From Acidobacteriaceae bacterium (GTDB lineage Bacteria; Acidobacteriota; Terriglobia; Terriglobales; Acidobacteriaceae), in contig PLJN01000142.1 of the NCBI GenBank assembly GCA_003140235.1, forward strand, positions 11,902 through 49,020: DNA of 37,119 nucleotides. Direction: 5' to 3'. Of this stretch, positions 25,313-32,818 are shown one piece after another. Below the pieces are notes generated by a model. That model saw only the letters and a list, made by a program, of their open reading frames with translations, was not told the origin of the DNA and made no database searches. Numbering within the stretch: position 1 is the first letter of the stretch; every line of letters starts with the position of its first letter. A program made the position numbers and the translations under genes.

Positions 25313-28300
25313 TTACTTGTGATAATTCGGGAATGCAGGCTGCTTCGCCGCCGGCAGGGGAGTCTTCTTGAGTTCCTCCAACACCAGCGCAACGCCTTTT
25401 TCCAACTGCGGATCGTGGCCGGACGCCCAGTCTTTCGGAGTGATGTCCACGTCGTAATCCGGTGCTACGCCATGGTTCTCCACGTCCCATTCGCCATTGC
25501 GGTTGAAGAAAGCGACGCGCGGCGAGGTGACTGAGCCGCCGTCCATCAGATTTGGATAGTCGTAAATACCCACAAGTCCGCCCCATGTGCGGGTGCCGAC
25601 CAGCGGTCCGAGCTTGGCATCGCGGAAGTACCAGGGCAGGGCGTCGCCGCCGGAACCGGCATACATGTTGATGAGCATGGCCTTGGGACCGAAGATCGCT
25701 CCCACGGGCGTGGTAAAGTCCTGGCCTTCGCGCGTTTTCCAATAATTCTGCAGAGGACGCCGCAGATAATCGATGACGTAGTCTGCCGCCGAGCCGCCGC
25801 CGTTGTAGCGCTCGTCAATGACGGCGCCTTCGCGTCCGACTTGGGCAAAGAAGTAGCGGTTGAATGATGTGTAGCCGCCGAAACCGGTGTCCGGCAGATA
25901 GACGTAGGCCACGCGGCCGCCGCTGAGCTCGTGCGTTTTGCGGAGATTGCCCTCAATCCACGCACGATTGCGCAAGCCGGCTTCGGTCGGAATCGGCACA
26001 ACCGTGACATTGCGCGAGCCTTTGCCATCCGCTGTAGGGCCGACTTTGAGCACGGTTGCCTTGTCCGCAGTTCCTTCGAACAGCTCAAAGATTTCGTCGT
26101 TGCCGTGCAACTCGCGGCCGTTGACCGCCAGCAGATAGTCGCCTTCATGCACGTTCACGCCCGGCTGAGTCAGCGGCGCGCGCAGTTGCGGGTTCCAGTT
26201 TTCGCCCTGGTAGATGCGGCTGAAACGATAACGGCCGTTCTCCAGACTGTACTCAGCGCCCAGGAGCCCAACCCTGCCGGCGTCGGAAGGCGGATCAGCG
26301 GGCGTACGGATGTACATGTGGCCCACGGTGATTTCGCCGAGCATCTCCGCCAGCAGATAACTGAAATCCAGGCGGCTGCCCACGTTTTCCAGATAGGGAC
26401 GATAGTGTTTCTCAGCGGCGTCCAGGTTCAGGCCATGGAGTTTGGGATCGTAGAAAAAGTCGCGTTCGATCCGCCAGACTTCGTCATATTCCTGCTTCCA
26501 CTCGGCACGCGGATCGATGAGGACTTCCATGCGCGCGAGGTTAAGTGGCGTATCCGGCTTGGCAGCTGCACCAGCCGGCGCAGCGGCGGACCCGATATAC
26601 CACCTCTGGGCGGGGCCACGACCTTTGCTGTAGAGCGTTTTCTTGCCGTCAAAAGAGACGGAGAAGTTGGCTGCGCCCTCCATCAGTTTTTCCGTTTTGC
26701 GCGTAGTCAGATCGAACCGCCACAATGAACTCTGCGCGTCCGGTCCGCCGCCGCGCTGCGGTTCTTCCATCAGGAAAATCGTCCCGGCCTTTCCGGCAAC
26801 AAGCTGGCCGTAATTGCGCGGAGGGATGGGCAATGCCAGTATCCGCTGGCTGATGTTTTCCGGATCAATCCTCACGACGACGCCTTCAGCTTTTGCGGCC
26901 CGTGCCGGTTTGGCGTCTTGCGCTTTGGCTTTATCGTCGGGACTGGCTGGTTCCTGTTCTTTGTCATCAGGCTTGGCCGCCGGTTTGTCAGCGTCGGGCT
27001 TGGCTTCGTCCGCGAATTTTTCTTCGTCACTCTCGGGCGCCAGAGGTGAAGGCTGGTCTTTGCGCAGGACAATCAAATATGCGCTGCGGCTTACCGGCCG
27101 GTTCGTGCTCGAAAGATCGAGCCATCCCGTGGTCGGTCCCACATCGGTGCTGGCCGTGAAATAAAGATACTGGCCTTTTTGATCGAAGGCCGCATAGCGA
27201 GCGTCGCTCAGGCCATCGGTTAGTTGCAGGCTCTTGCCCTGTTCCAGCGAATAGGCAAACGCGGCGTGCATGTGGCTGGGAAGTTCCTTGGTGTAAGCGA
27301 TCCAGCGGCTGTCCGGCGACCACGATGGATCGAGCGCGCGCAACGGCGTGTCGTAAGAGGTGGTGTCCACTTTGACCGGCGTTCCTTTGGCCAGGTCCAC
27401 ATACCAAACGTTCAAACGCTTGTCGGTGTAGGCGATCTTCTTGCTGTCCGGCGACCAGGTCGGGCCGTAGTAGAAAGATGCCGGAGTGCCCAGCGAAATC
27501 TTTCGCGGCTCACTCATGCCATCCGGACTCTTGAGGTAGAGCTGGTACTCTCCCGATTCATCAGAGAAATACGCCACCCATTTGCCATCGGGCGACCACG
27601 CTGGATCACGCTCCATCACGCCCGGCGTATTGGTGAGGTTGCGGACATCGCCTTTTTCTCCTGGAGCCGTCAGGATGTCTCCATGGGCTTCGAATACCGC
27701 GCGCGCACCGCTGGGAGAAAGACTGGCAGCGGCAATCTCGCTCTCAACTTTCTTGTAGTGCGGGCGAATGTTCGGAAGATCAGCCGGAACGGTCACGGAA
27801 ACCTGTTTCGATTTTCCCGTAGCCAGATCAAACAGATGCAGCGAGCCAAACTGTTCGTAGACAATCGCACTGGGACCCGCCGACGCGGACTTGATGTCGG
27901 CGCCGTTGCCGGGCAGTGCTACATCGACTTTCTTTGACGTCAAATCGTAAGCGTAAAGACTGAACGGCCCATTGCGGTCAGAGAGGAAATAAACCTTGTT
28001 ACCGGCCCACATGGGATTGCCGTCATTTGATGTGTCGCGCGGCACGCGGTCGAGGCTGAGATCAGAGAGATTCACGATCCATACACGCGATGCCTTGCCG
28101 CCGCGATAGCGCTTCCAGCCGATGGCCGAACGTCGCCGGTTGTTGTCGACAGGAACATAAGCAATGGACTTGCCGTCCGGTGAGAGCGCGCCAAACTCGG
28201 CGCTGGGCAAAGGCAGTTCATGCGGCAGTCCGCCATCGAGCGACACGGTAAACAAGCGGTTGAAACCGGCGAAGCTGTTTCGCGTGGAACGGAACAGCAC

Positions 28301-28666
28301 CGACTTGCCATCGGGTGACCAGCCAACGACTTCGTCCACCGCAGGATGATGCGTAAGCCGCCGCGCCACTCCGCCGCCCGCCGACATAACGTAGACATCC
28401 ACATTACCGTCATATTCGCCGGTAAAAGCGATCAAGCTGCCGTCGGGGGAAAAGACGGGACCGTCTTTGAGTCCGCCGCCGCTGGTGAGCAGACGGGCTT
28501 CACCGCCTTCGCGCGGCACGGACCAAAGATCGCCCGCATAAGCAAAGACGATATGGGTCTTCGAGAGCGATGGTTTTTGCAGTAAGAGCGGGCCAGTTGC
28601 GTACGCACCCACCGTGCACAGCACAATTGCGAAGATCAGGAAGAGAGCGGAGAAAAGCTTTTTCAT
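25313..28666 (-). CDS. tricorn-type S41 protease with N-terminal beta-propellers
   Basis: The ATG at 28666 gives 1117 residues (MKKLFSALFLIFAIVLCTVGAYA signal peptide); GTG codons just upstream are less likely starts. The first ~540 residues are TolB/PD40-like propeller blades, with repeated 'WSPDGK/SxxAY' motifs. A low-complexity Lys/Asp/Ala/Pro linker (about 543-595) follows, then further blades. The tricorn C1 helical domain has VGHMYIR (His783), followed by a PDZ domain (about 800-890). The S41 catalytic core has 'DERYNGGGSAADY', 'NMYAGSGGD' (Ser1005 as nucleophile) and 'ENHGVAPD' (Glu1063). These match the Ser/His/Glu set of archaeal tricorn. The signal peptide points to periplasmic peptide degradation. 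Single-gene transcript. Confidence 0.93.
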   Translation of the reverse strand: MKKLFSALFLIFAIVLCTVGAYATGPLLLQKPSLSKTHIVFAYAGDLWSVPREGGEARLLTSGGGLKDGPVFSPDGSLIAFTGEYDGNVDVYVMSAGGGVARRLTHHPAVDEVVGWSPDGKSVLFRSTRNSFAGFNRLFTVSLDGGLPHELPLPSAEFGALSPDGKSIAYVPVDNNRRRSAIGWKRYRGGKASRVWIVNLSDLSLDRVPRDTSNDGNPMWAGNKVYFLSDRNGPFSLYAYDLTSKKVDVALPGNGADIKSASAGPSAIVYEQFGSLHLFDLATGKSKQVSVTVPADLPNIRPHYKKVESEIAAASLSPSGARAVFEAHGDILTAPGEKGDVRNLTNTPGVMERDPAWSPDGKWVAYFSDESGEYQLYLKSPDGMSEPRKISLGTPASFYYGPTWSPDSKKIAYTDKRLNVWYVDLAKGTPVKVDTTSYDTPLRALDPSWSPDSRWIAYTKELPSHMHAAFAYSLEQGKSLQLTDGLSDARYAAFDQKGQYLYFTASTDVGPTTGWLDLSSTNRPVSRSAYLIVLRKDQPSPLAPESDEEKFADEAKPDADKPAAKPDDKEQEPASPDDKAKAQDAKPARAAKAEGVVVRIDPENISQRILALPIPPRNYGQLVAGKAGTIFLMEEPQRGGGPDAQSSLWRFDLTTRKTEKLMEGAANFSVSFDGKKTLYSKGRGPAQRWYIGSAAAPAGAAAKPDTPLNLARMEVLIDPRAEWKQEYDEVWRIERDFFYDPKLHGLNLDAAEKHYRPYLENVGSRLDFSYLLAEMLGEITVGHMYIRTPADPPSDAGRVGLLGAEYSLENGRYRFSRIYQGENWNPQLRAPLTQPGVNVHEGDYLLAVNGRELHGNDEIFELFEGTADKATVLKVGPTADGKGSRNVTVVPIPTEAGLRNRAWIEGNLRKTHELSGGRVAYVYLPDTGFGGYTSFNRYFFAQVGREGAVIDERYNGGGSAADYVIDYLRRPLQNYWKTREGQDFTTPVGAIFGPKAMLINMYAGSGGDALPWYFRDAKLGPLVGTRTWGGLVGIYDYPNLMDGGSVTSPRVAFFNRNGEWDVENHGVAPDYDVDITPKDWASGHDPQLEKGVALVLEELKKTPLPAAKQPAFPNYHK

Positions 28667-28752
28667 AAGCACCACCAGAGGTGAAATCGCGTTCAGCAGG
28701 ACGCCAAGATTAGCAGCAAACCGGGGCCAAGAACAAGGCGGGCTTTCGTGGC

Positions 28753-29271
28753 TTATTTCTTTTTGCGGGGCTTCTTGATCGGCGGTTTGCGGCTCTTCTT
28801 CTCTTTCTCCGTCACCACAAGCAATACCGCCACATGGGCGATGGCCGCATTGTCCAGATTCAGGCCTTCAGGCGTTTTGGCTTTAATGCCCACTTGACCG
28901 GGCGTGATCCCCAACAGCTCGGCAACCCGTTCTTGGATATTGCTGCTATGAGGACCAATCTTGGGCTCTGCCAGAATCAACGTTGAATCGACATTGGCGA
29001 CAATGTATCCCGCGCGGCGAACTTGTTTGAGCGCTTCTTTCACAAAAATGACAGAATCTGCGCCCTTCCACTTAGGGTCAGAGGGTGGGAAGTAACCGCC
29101 GATATCGCCCGCGGCCACGGCACCCAGGAGCGCGTCGGTCAACGCATGGAGCAGCACATCGCCGTCGGAGTGACCGGAGAGGCCCTTATCGTGTGGAAGG
29201 CTGACCCCGCCGATTCTCAGAGGAACGCCTGCTTTAAATTCGTGGGAATCCCAACCAAAGCCAATTCTCAT
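28753..29271 (-). CDS. ispF: 2-C-methyl-D-erythritol 2,4-cyclodiphosphate synthase
   Basis: Using the ATG at 29271 (MRIGFGWDSHEF) the protein has 172 residues. The zinc ligands sit in the conserved GWDSHEF (Asp/His) and the cyclase core 'LSGHSDGDVLLHALTDALLGA'. 'GDIGGYFPPSDPKWKGADS' follows, then the C-terminal 'IGIKAKTPEGLN'. It is the fifth MEP-pathway enzyme. The last ~17 residues are an unusual Lys/Arg/Pro-rich basic extension (KSRKPPIKKPRKKK). The Shine-Dalgarno (GGTGAGG) lies inside the left arm of a repeat that brackets the neighbouring gene, so insertion there may have replaced its natural leader. ispD lies further upstream, split off by a ~515-bp cassette. Confidence 0.95.
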   Translation of the reverse strand: MRIGFGWDSHEFKAGVPLRIGGVSLPHDKGLSGHSDGDVLLHALTDALLGAVAAGDIGGYFPPSDPKWKGADSVIFVKEALKQVRRAGYIVANVDSTLILAEPKIGPHSSNIQERVAELLGITPGQVGIKAKTPEGLNLDNAAIAHVAVLLVVTEKEKKSRKPPIKKPRKKK

Positions 29272-29280
29272 CGAAAAAAA

Positions 29281-29313
29281 CCTCACCGCTGATGACGCTG
29301 ATAACGCTGATTT
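29281..29313. repeat. left arm of inverted repeat bracketing the GxxExxY gene
   Basis: Three 9-nt units (CGCTGATGA, CGCTGATAA, CGCTGATTT) follow CCTCAC. The right arm 29773-29796, read in reverse complement, is the same sequence with one unit fewer and one base change. Confidence 0.75.
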
Positions 29314-29321
29314 CTAAAAGC

Positions 29322-29747
29322 TTAACTTGAGCCGTCGAGCCGATCAGATTTGATCTGCTTGCGAGCAGTATCAAAAACTAAACGCCGTACTTGAGGCCTT
29401 GGGCCAAAATTCAACAGAAGGCCGACCTCGAGAGTTGTTGCCTTGAGGTAGTTTAAGAGTTGAGCTTCATGTACGATCGCAATGCCTTCGGCTGTTTTTA
29501 GCTCGAGAAGAACACAGCCGTTCACGACCAGGTCGGCACGAAAATCGCCGACGTTCTTGCCACGAAAAAACACAGCAACAGGCACTTCGGCCTGTACAGT
29601 AAGTCCTTTGCTCTGCAATGCCATTTGCAATGCTCGGCGATAAACCGATTCGAGAAAACCAAAGCCAAGCTCATTGTAAACGCCGTAGAAGATCCCGATG
29701 ATCAATTCGGTCAGCTCGGAATGTTTATAGTTAGAGTCAACAGCCAT
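29322..29747 (-). CDS. GxxExxY-family protein (PD-(D/E)XK-like fold)
   Basis: A 141-residue protein with the family signature G30-F-L-E33-S-V-Y36 in 'YNELGFGFLESVYRRAL'. A nuclease-like core 'ADLVVNGCVLLELK' follows, in which Asp72, Glu82 and Lys84 have the D-xn-ExK spacing of PD-(D/E)XK enzymes, with Gln96 in 'HEAQLLNYL'. No biochemical activity is established for the family. It sits alone between ispF and ispD, inside inverted repeat arms at 29281-29313 and 29773-29796. This is the appearance of a small mobile cassette; no transposase is encoded. Start ATG at 29747. Confidence 0.9.
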   Translation of the reverse strand: MAVDSNYKHSELTELIIGIFYGVYNELGFGFLESVYRRALQMALQSKGLTVQAEVPVAVFFRGKNVGDFRADLVVNGCVLLELKTAEGIAIVHEAQLLNYLKATTLEVGLLLNFGPRPQVRRLVFDTARKQIKSDRLDGSS

Positions 29748-29772
29748 ATTGAATCAGCCTTTAGCCCGCTTT

Positions 29773-29796
29773 AAATCAGCGTTATCAGCGGTAAGG
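29773..29796. repeat. right arm of inverted repeat bracketing the GxxExxY gene
   Basis: Reverse complement reads CCTTACCGCTGATAACGCTGATTT in two 9-nt units plus flank, matching 29281-29313 except for one missing unit and one base. It lies 10 bp past the ispD stop codon. Confidence 0.75.
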
Positions 29797-29806
29797 TTTT
29801 CGGTTT

Positions 29807-30538
29807 TCATCCCGCCAGGTTCGTATCCCGACCGCGGCCCAGCAGAAACTCTGCGAGTTCCAAATCCGCTGGGGTGGTGATCTTGACGTTTCTTGCCGAA
29901 CCCATGACCACCCATACGCTTTCTCCCAATCGCTCAACCAAAGACGCTTCATCCGTGCCGGTGAAGCCGTCTGCTGTAGCGCTGTCGAAGGCTCGTTTGA
30001 TCAGGGCGTAGCGGAAGCCTTGCGGGGTCTGCGCTTGCACCACGCGCTCACGCGGGATCGTGGAGGTGATAATCGCGCCTTCGGCGGCGCGGTCGACTTG
30101 CTTGATGGTATCCGAGGCGGGCAGGCCGGCGATGGCGGCGCCGTGTTTTTCCACTTCTCGCACCACGTTGGCGATGATTTCGTCGTCCACGAAGGGACGT
30201 ACGGCGTCATGGACCAGCACAATGTCGTCCGGCGCGGCTTTCAGGCTGGCTAACGCATTTGCCACCGACTCCTGGCGGTGTTCTCCGCCTTCCACGAGTT
30301 CTACCTTCGCAGACAGTTTTTCTTTTTCCAGTTGCTGGCGGAAGCGTTCGATTTCGTTCTTACGGAGCGCGACCACGATCTGGCTGACCTGTGGGTTGCG
30401 GTCGAAGACCCGCAACGTATGAATAATGATCGGCGTGCCGTTGATCTCGAAGAACTGCTTGGAAGGCACACCTTTCTTGCCGACCGGGGCCATGCGGGTC
30501 CCGAGTCCGGCCGCAGGTATGACTGCAATTACTTTCAT
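29807..30538 (-). CDS. ispD: 2-C-methyl-D-erythritol 4-phosphate cytidylyltransferase
   Basis: The true start is the ATG at 30538 (MKVIAVIPAAGLGTRM), giving 243 residues; upstream codons in the frame are not protein-like. Motifs: the CTP-binding 'IPAAGLGTRM', 'KKGVPSKQFFEI', 'VHDAVRPFVDDE', 'IPRERVVQAQTPQGFRYALIKRAF' and 'TDEASLVERLG'. Third MEP-pathway enzyme, making CDP-ME from MEP and CTP. There is no clear Shine-Dalgarno, and a TATACT -10 box (30550-30555) leaves a leader of only a few bases. It is divergent from tilS and normally paired with ispF, here separated by the GxxExxY cassette. Confidence 0.95.
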   Translation of the reverse strand: MKVIAVIPAAGLGTRMAPVGKKGVPSKQFFEINGTPIIIHTLRVFDRNPQVSQIVVALRKNEIERFRQQLEKEKLSAKVELVEGGEHRQESVANALASLKAAPDDIVLVHDAVRPFVDDEIIANVVREVEKHGAAIAGLPASDTIKQVDRAAEGAIITSTIPRERVVQAQTPQGFRYALIKRAFDSATADGFTGTDEASLVERLGESVWVVMGSARNVKITTPADLELAEFLLGRGRDTNLAG

Positions 30539-30549
30539 AAGGGGTAGAA

Positions 30550-30555
30550 AGTATA
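30550..30555 (-). promoter_or_regulatory. TATACT -10 box of ispD
   Basis: On the minus strand TATACT ends 11 bases before the ispD ATG, predicting a very short leader. No good -35 is seen. It lies in the 67-bp divergent space with tilS. Confidence 0.4.
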
Positions 30556-30605
30556 GCAACTCGGCCGGACCGGCGCGTTTTTGGTGTCTAAAGCAGTAGT
30601 ATTGA

Positions 30606-32039
30606 ATGGTGATTGAAAAGGTCCACAGATACATTGCTTCGCAGCGGTTGCTCCACCCTGGAGACCGCGTGGCCATTGCTGTCTCCGGCGGCGCCGACTC
30701 GGTTGCCCTGCTGCGGGCGTTACTGGAGTTGCGGAACGAACTGGGTGTCGTGCTTTCTATCGCGCATTTCAATCATAGGATTCGCGGGGCAGAAGCTGAT
30801 ACGGATGAGCAATTTACCAAAGACCTGGCGGAACAGTTTGGACTGGAGTTCCATTCAGGTTCGGCCGATGTGCCCCAGTATGCGCAGGAGCACAAACTCA
30901 GCCTGGAAACAGCCGCGCGAGATTTGCGGTACGAATGGTTTGTCAGTCTCGTTCAACAGGGCAAAGTAGTGAAGATTGCTACTGCCCACAATCTGGACGA
31001 CCAGGCCGAAACTGTCCTGATGCGGGTTGTGCGCGGCGCGGGTACGCGAGGACTCGCCGGCATTGCTCCTTCACAGCAGGAAAAATGCCTGATTCGTCCG
31101 CTGTTGTCTGTGACTCGCAAGGAGATTGAAAGCTATCTTGCCGACCTTCATCAGAGCTGGCGAGAAGACTCCAGCAACCGCGATCTGGCGCATGCCCGAA
31201 ACCGCATTCGGCATGAACTGTTGCCACTGTTGGAGCGGAATTACAACCCCAACATCCGGCAGACGCTGGCAGATGTAGCGGAAGTAGCTCGCGCTGAGGA
31301 AGATTACTGGAACATGGAAGTGAAAGCCTTATTTTCGTGCCTGGTGCGTGAAGGCCAGCCGAGCCGCAGTGGACGCAGCAACCAGACTGCCTCTCCAGTG
31401 CTGGCGGTAGATGTTGCAGCACTGCAAACCCTCCCACTGGCGGCACGGCGACGGTTACTGCGTGCCATGGGCGAATGGTTTGGCGCCGCGTTTGAGTTTC
31501 AGCATTTGCATCAGCTTTTGACGCTCAGCAACTCGAAAGTAATCAGAGCTAGCGTAGAATTGCCCTGTGATCTGATCGCTTCCAGGTCTCTTCGCGAACT
31601 GCGTTTCAGCCGAGAGCATGCTGCTATCCCCTCAGCTTACTCGTATTTGTTACGAGTTCCGGGCGAAGTGCAAGTGCTCGAGCTAGGTACGTTGGTGAAG
31701 GCACAAGTGGTGCGTCCGGAGAGTGAGCGTTCGGGATATAATCCTGCACTATTGCTGGATCGCACGCGGCTGGCGCCGGAACTCACGGTCAGAAACTGGC
31801 GCGCCGGTGATAAATTTTTCCCAGCGCACACCAAATCCCCCAAGAAGGTGAAAGAGCTGTTGCAAACAAGCCGTTTGGGCCGGGAGATTTCCGCCGCCGA
31901 GCGAACTTCGTGGCCGGTGGTGGAGAGTGCGGGAGAAATTGTCTGGATGCGTGGCTTTCCGGCCCCTGCGGGCTTTGTTATCACGGAAGGCCAGGCGGTC
32001 TTGATCGAAGAAATTAACCTCAATTCAGGGATGGAATAA
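30606..32039 (+). CDS. tilS: tRNA(Ile)-lysidine synthetase TilS
   Basis: A 477-residue protein. The PP-loop ATP-binding motif SGGADSVALLRALLEL (residues 28-43) opens the N-terminal synthetase domain, followed by 'AHFNHRIRGAEADTDEQF' and 'HNLDDQAETVLMRVVRG', all diagnostic. The linker and C-terminal domains are complete, ending with 'NWRAGDKFFP...KKVKELL' and 'WMRGFPAPAGFVI'. It lysidinylates C34 of the AUA-decoding tRNA-Ile. Its TAA is followed directly by the GTG of the next gene, in the well-known tilS-hpt-ftsH order. Start ATG at 30606. Confidence 0.95.
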   Translation: MVIEKVHRYIASQRLLHPGDRVAIAVSGGADSVALLRALLELRNELGVVLSIAHFNHRIRGAEADTDEQFTKDLAEQFGLEFHSGSADVPQYAQEHKLSLETAARDLRYEWFVSLVQQGKVVKIATAHNLDDQAETVLMRVVRGAGTRGLAGIAPSQQEKCLIRPLLSVTRKEIESYLADLHQSWREDSSNRDLAHARNRIRHELLPLLERNYNPNIRQTLADVAEVARAEEDYWNMEVKALFSCLVREGQPSRSGRSNQTASPVLAVDVAALQTLPLAARRRLLRAMGEWFGAAFEFQHLHQLLTLSNSKVIRASVELPCDLIASRSLRELRFSREHAAIPSAYSYLLRVPGEVQVLELGTLVKAQVVRPESERSGYNPALLLDRTRLAPELTVRNWRAGDKFFPAHTKSPKKVKELLQTSRLGREISAAERTSWPVVESAGEIVWMRGFPAPAGFVITEGQAVLIEEINLNSGME

Positions 32040-32630
32040 GTGGCCAGCCAGAGCTTAACGCAACAATATCCGCAAGTCATTTTGTCAACCGAACAGATCC
32101 GCAAGCGCGTCGAAGAGATGGGCAAGCAGATCACGAAAGACTTCCAGGGCAAGACCGCCTACGTTGTCTGCGTGCTGGAGAACGGCTTTATTTTTGTGGC
32201 CGACCTGCTACGCGAATTGGACGTTCCGGTGATCTGCCAGTTCGTGAAGCCCTGGTCCACCGAGGCCAGCGCGCATACCACGGAGATCTTTTACAGCCCC
32301 GAAGTTGCGGTGCAAGGAGCCAACGTTCTTCTGGTGGAAGCGCTGGTGGAATCGGGTGTGACCACCGAATTTCTCATGCGCAACTTGATGGGACGCGGCG
32401 CCAGCAGCGTAAAGCTGGCGACGCTTCTGGACAAGCAGTCGGCGCGCCGTGTTCCCTTGCAGCCGGATTATTACGGATTTCTCCTGAATGAGAGTTTCGT
32501 CGTGGGCTATGGCCTGGGCGGCTCCCACCTGGGCCGCAACCTGCCCTATATTGCGGTGGCCAAGGAAGAATCCACGGGTGTGCGGGATTTTGGTACCCGG
32601 CCGACCCCGCGAAACGCCAATGAGGTATAG
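32040..32630 (+). CDS. hpt: hypoxanthine phosphoribosyltransferase-like protein with altered active site
   Basis: A GTG start immediately after tilS gives 196 residues. The HPRT fold is clear: 'ILSTEQIRKRVEEMGKQI', 'ENGFIFVADLLREL', 'VKLATLLDKQSARR', 'DYYGFLLNESFVVGYGL', 'RNLPYIAV'. The catalytic PRPP loop, normally VEDIxDTG, reads VEALVESG (99-106). The second acid is Ala101 and the catalytic Asp is Glu104, with Ser for Thr. The usual Asp after GYGL is Gly160, and the flexible SSY loop is not recognisable. Either a non-canonical or binding-only PRT, or an enzyme with changed specificity. The symbol reflects position and fold, not proven activity. Confidence 0.8.
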   Translation: MASQSLTQQYPQVILSTEQIRKRVEEMGKQITKDFQGKTAYVVCVLENGFIFVADLLRELDVPVICQFVKPWSTEASAHTTEIFYSPEVAVQGANVLLVEALVESGVTTEFLMRNLMGRGASSVKLATLLDKQSARRVPLQPDYYGFLLNESFVVGYGLGGSHLGRNLPYIAVAKEESTGVRDFGTRPTPRNANEV

Positions 32631-32733
32631 AATTTCAAAAGGACAAGGTTCTTAGATCGAGACAGGGCTTTTTGCCATCTAATCGCTGTTGGAAGCAAAA
32701 TTCCGCTCGGCTACGATATTTTCCGTACTTTTT

Positions 32734-32763
32734 TTGCGTCCATGAGTCTTAACTAGATACCAT
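32734..32763 (+). promoter_or_regulatory. candidate ftsH promoter with overlapping dyad
   Basis: TTGCGT (32734-32739) and TACCAT (32758-32763) are spaced 18 bp. A GAGTCT/AGACTC dyad (32744-32749, 32766-32771) overlaps the -10. It lies in the 188-bp gap before ftsH, which suggests ftsH has its own promoter besides read-through from tilS-hpt. Confidence 0.4.
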
Positions 32764-32818
32764 AGAGACTCAGTGTTTCCGTTTTGCAGGTTGGGGGACA
32801 GAGGGGCTAGGAGTTTTT

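Noticed and set aside
30539..30772. Upstream extension of ispD to 30772
   Set aside because: The extra 78 residues are Ser/Arg-rich and unlike IspD, and they overlap the tilS start on the other strand. The ATG at 30538 begins the conserved nucleotide-binding motif.
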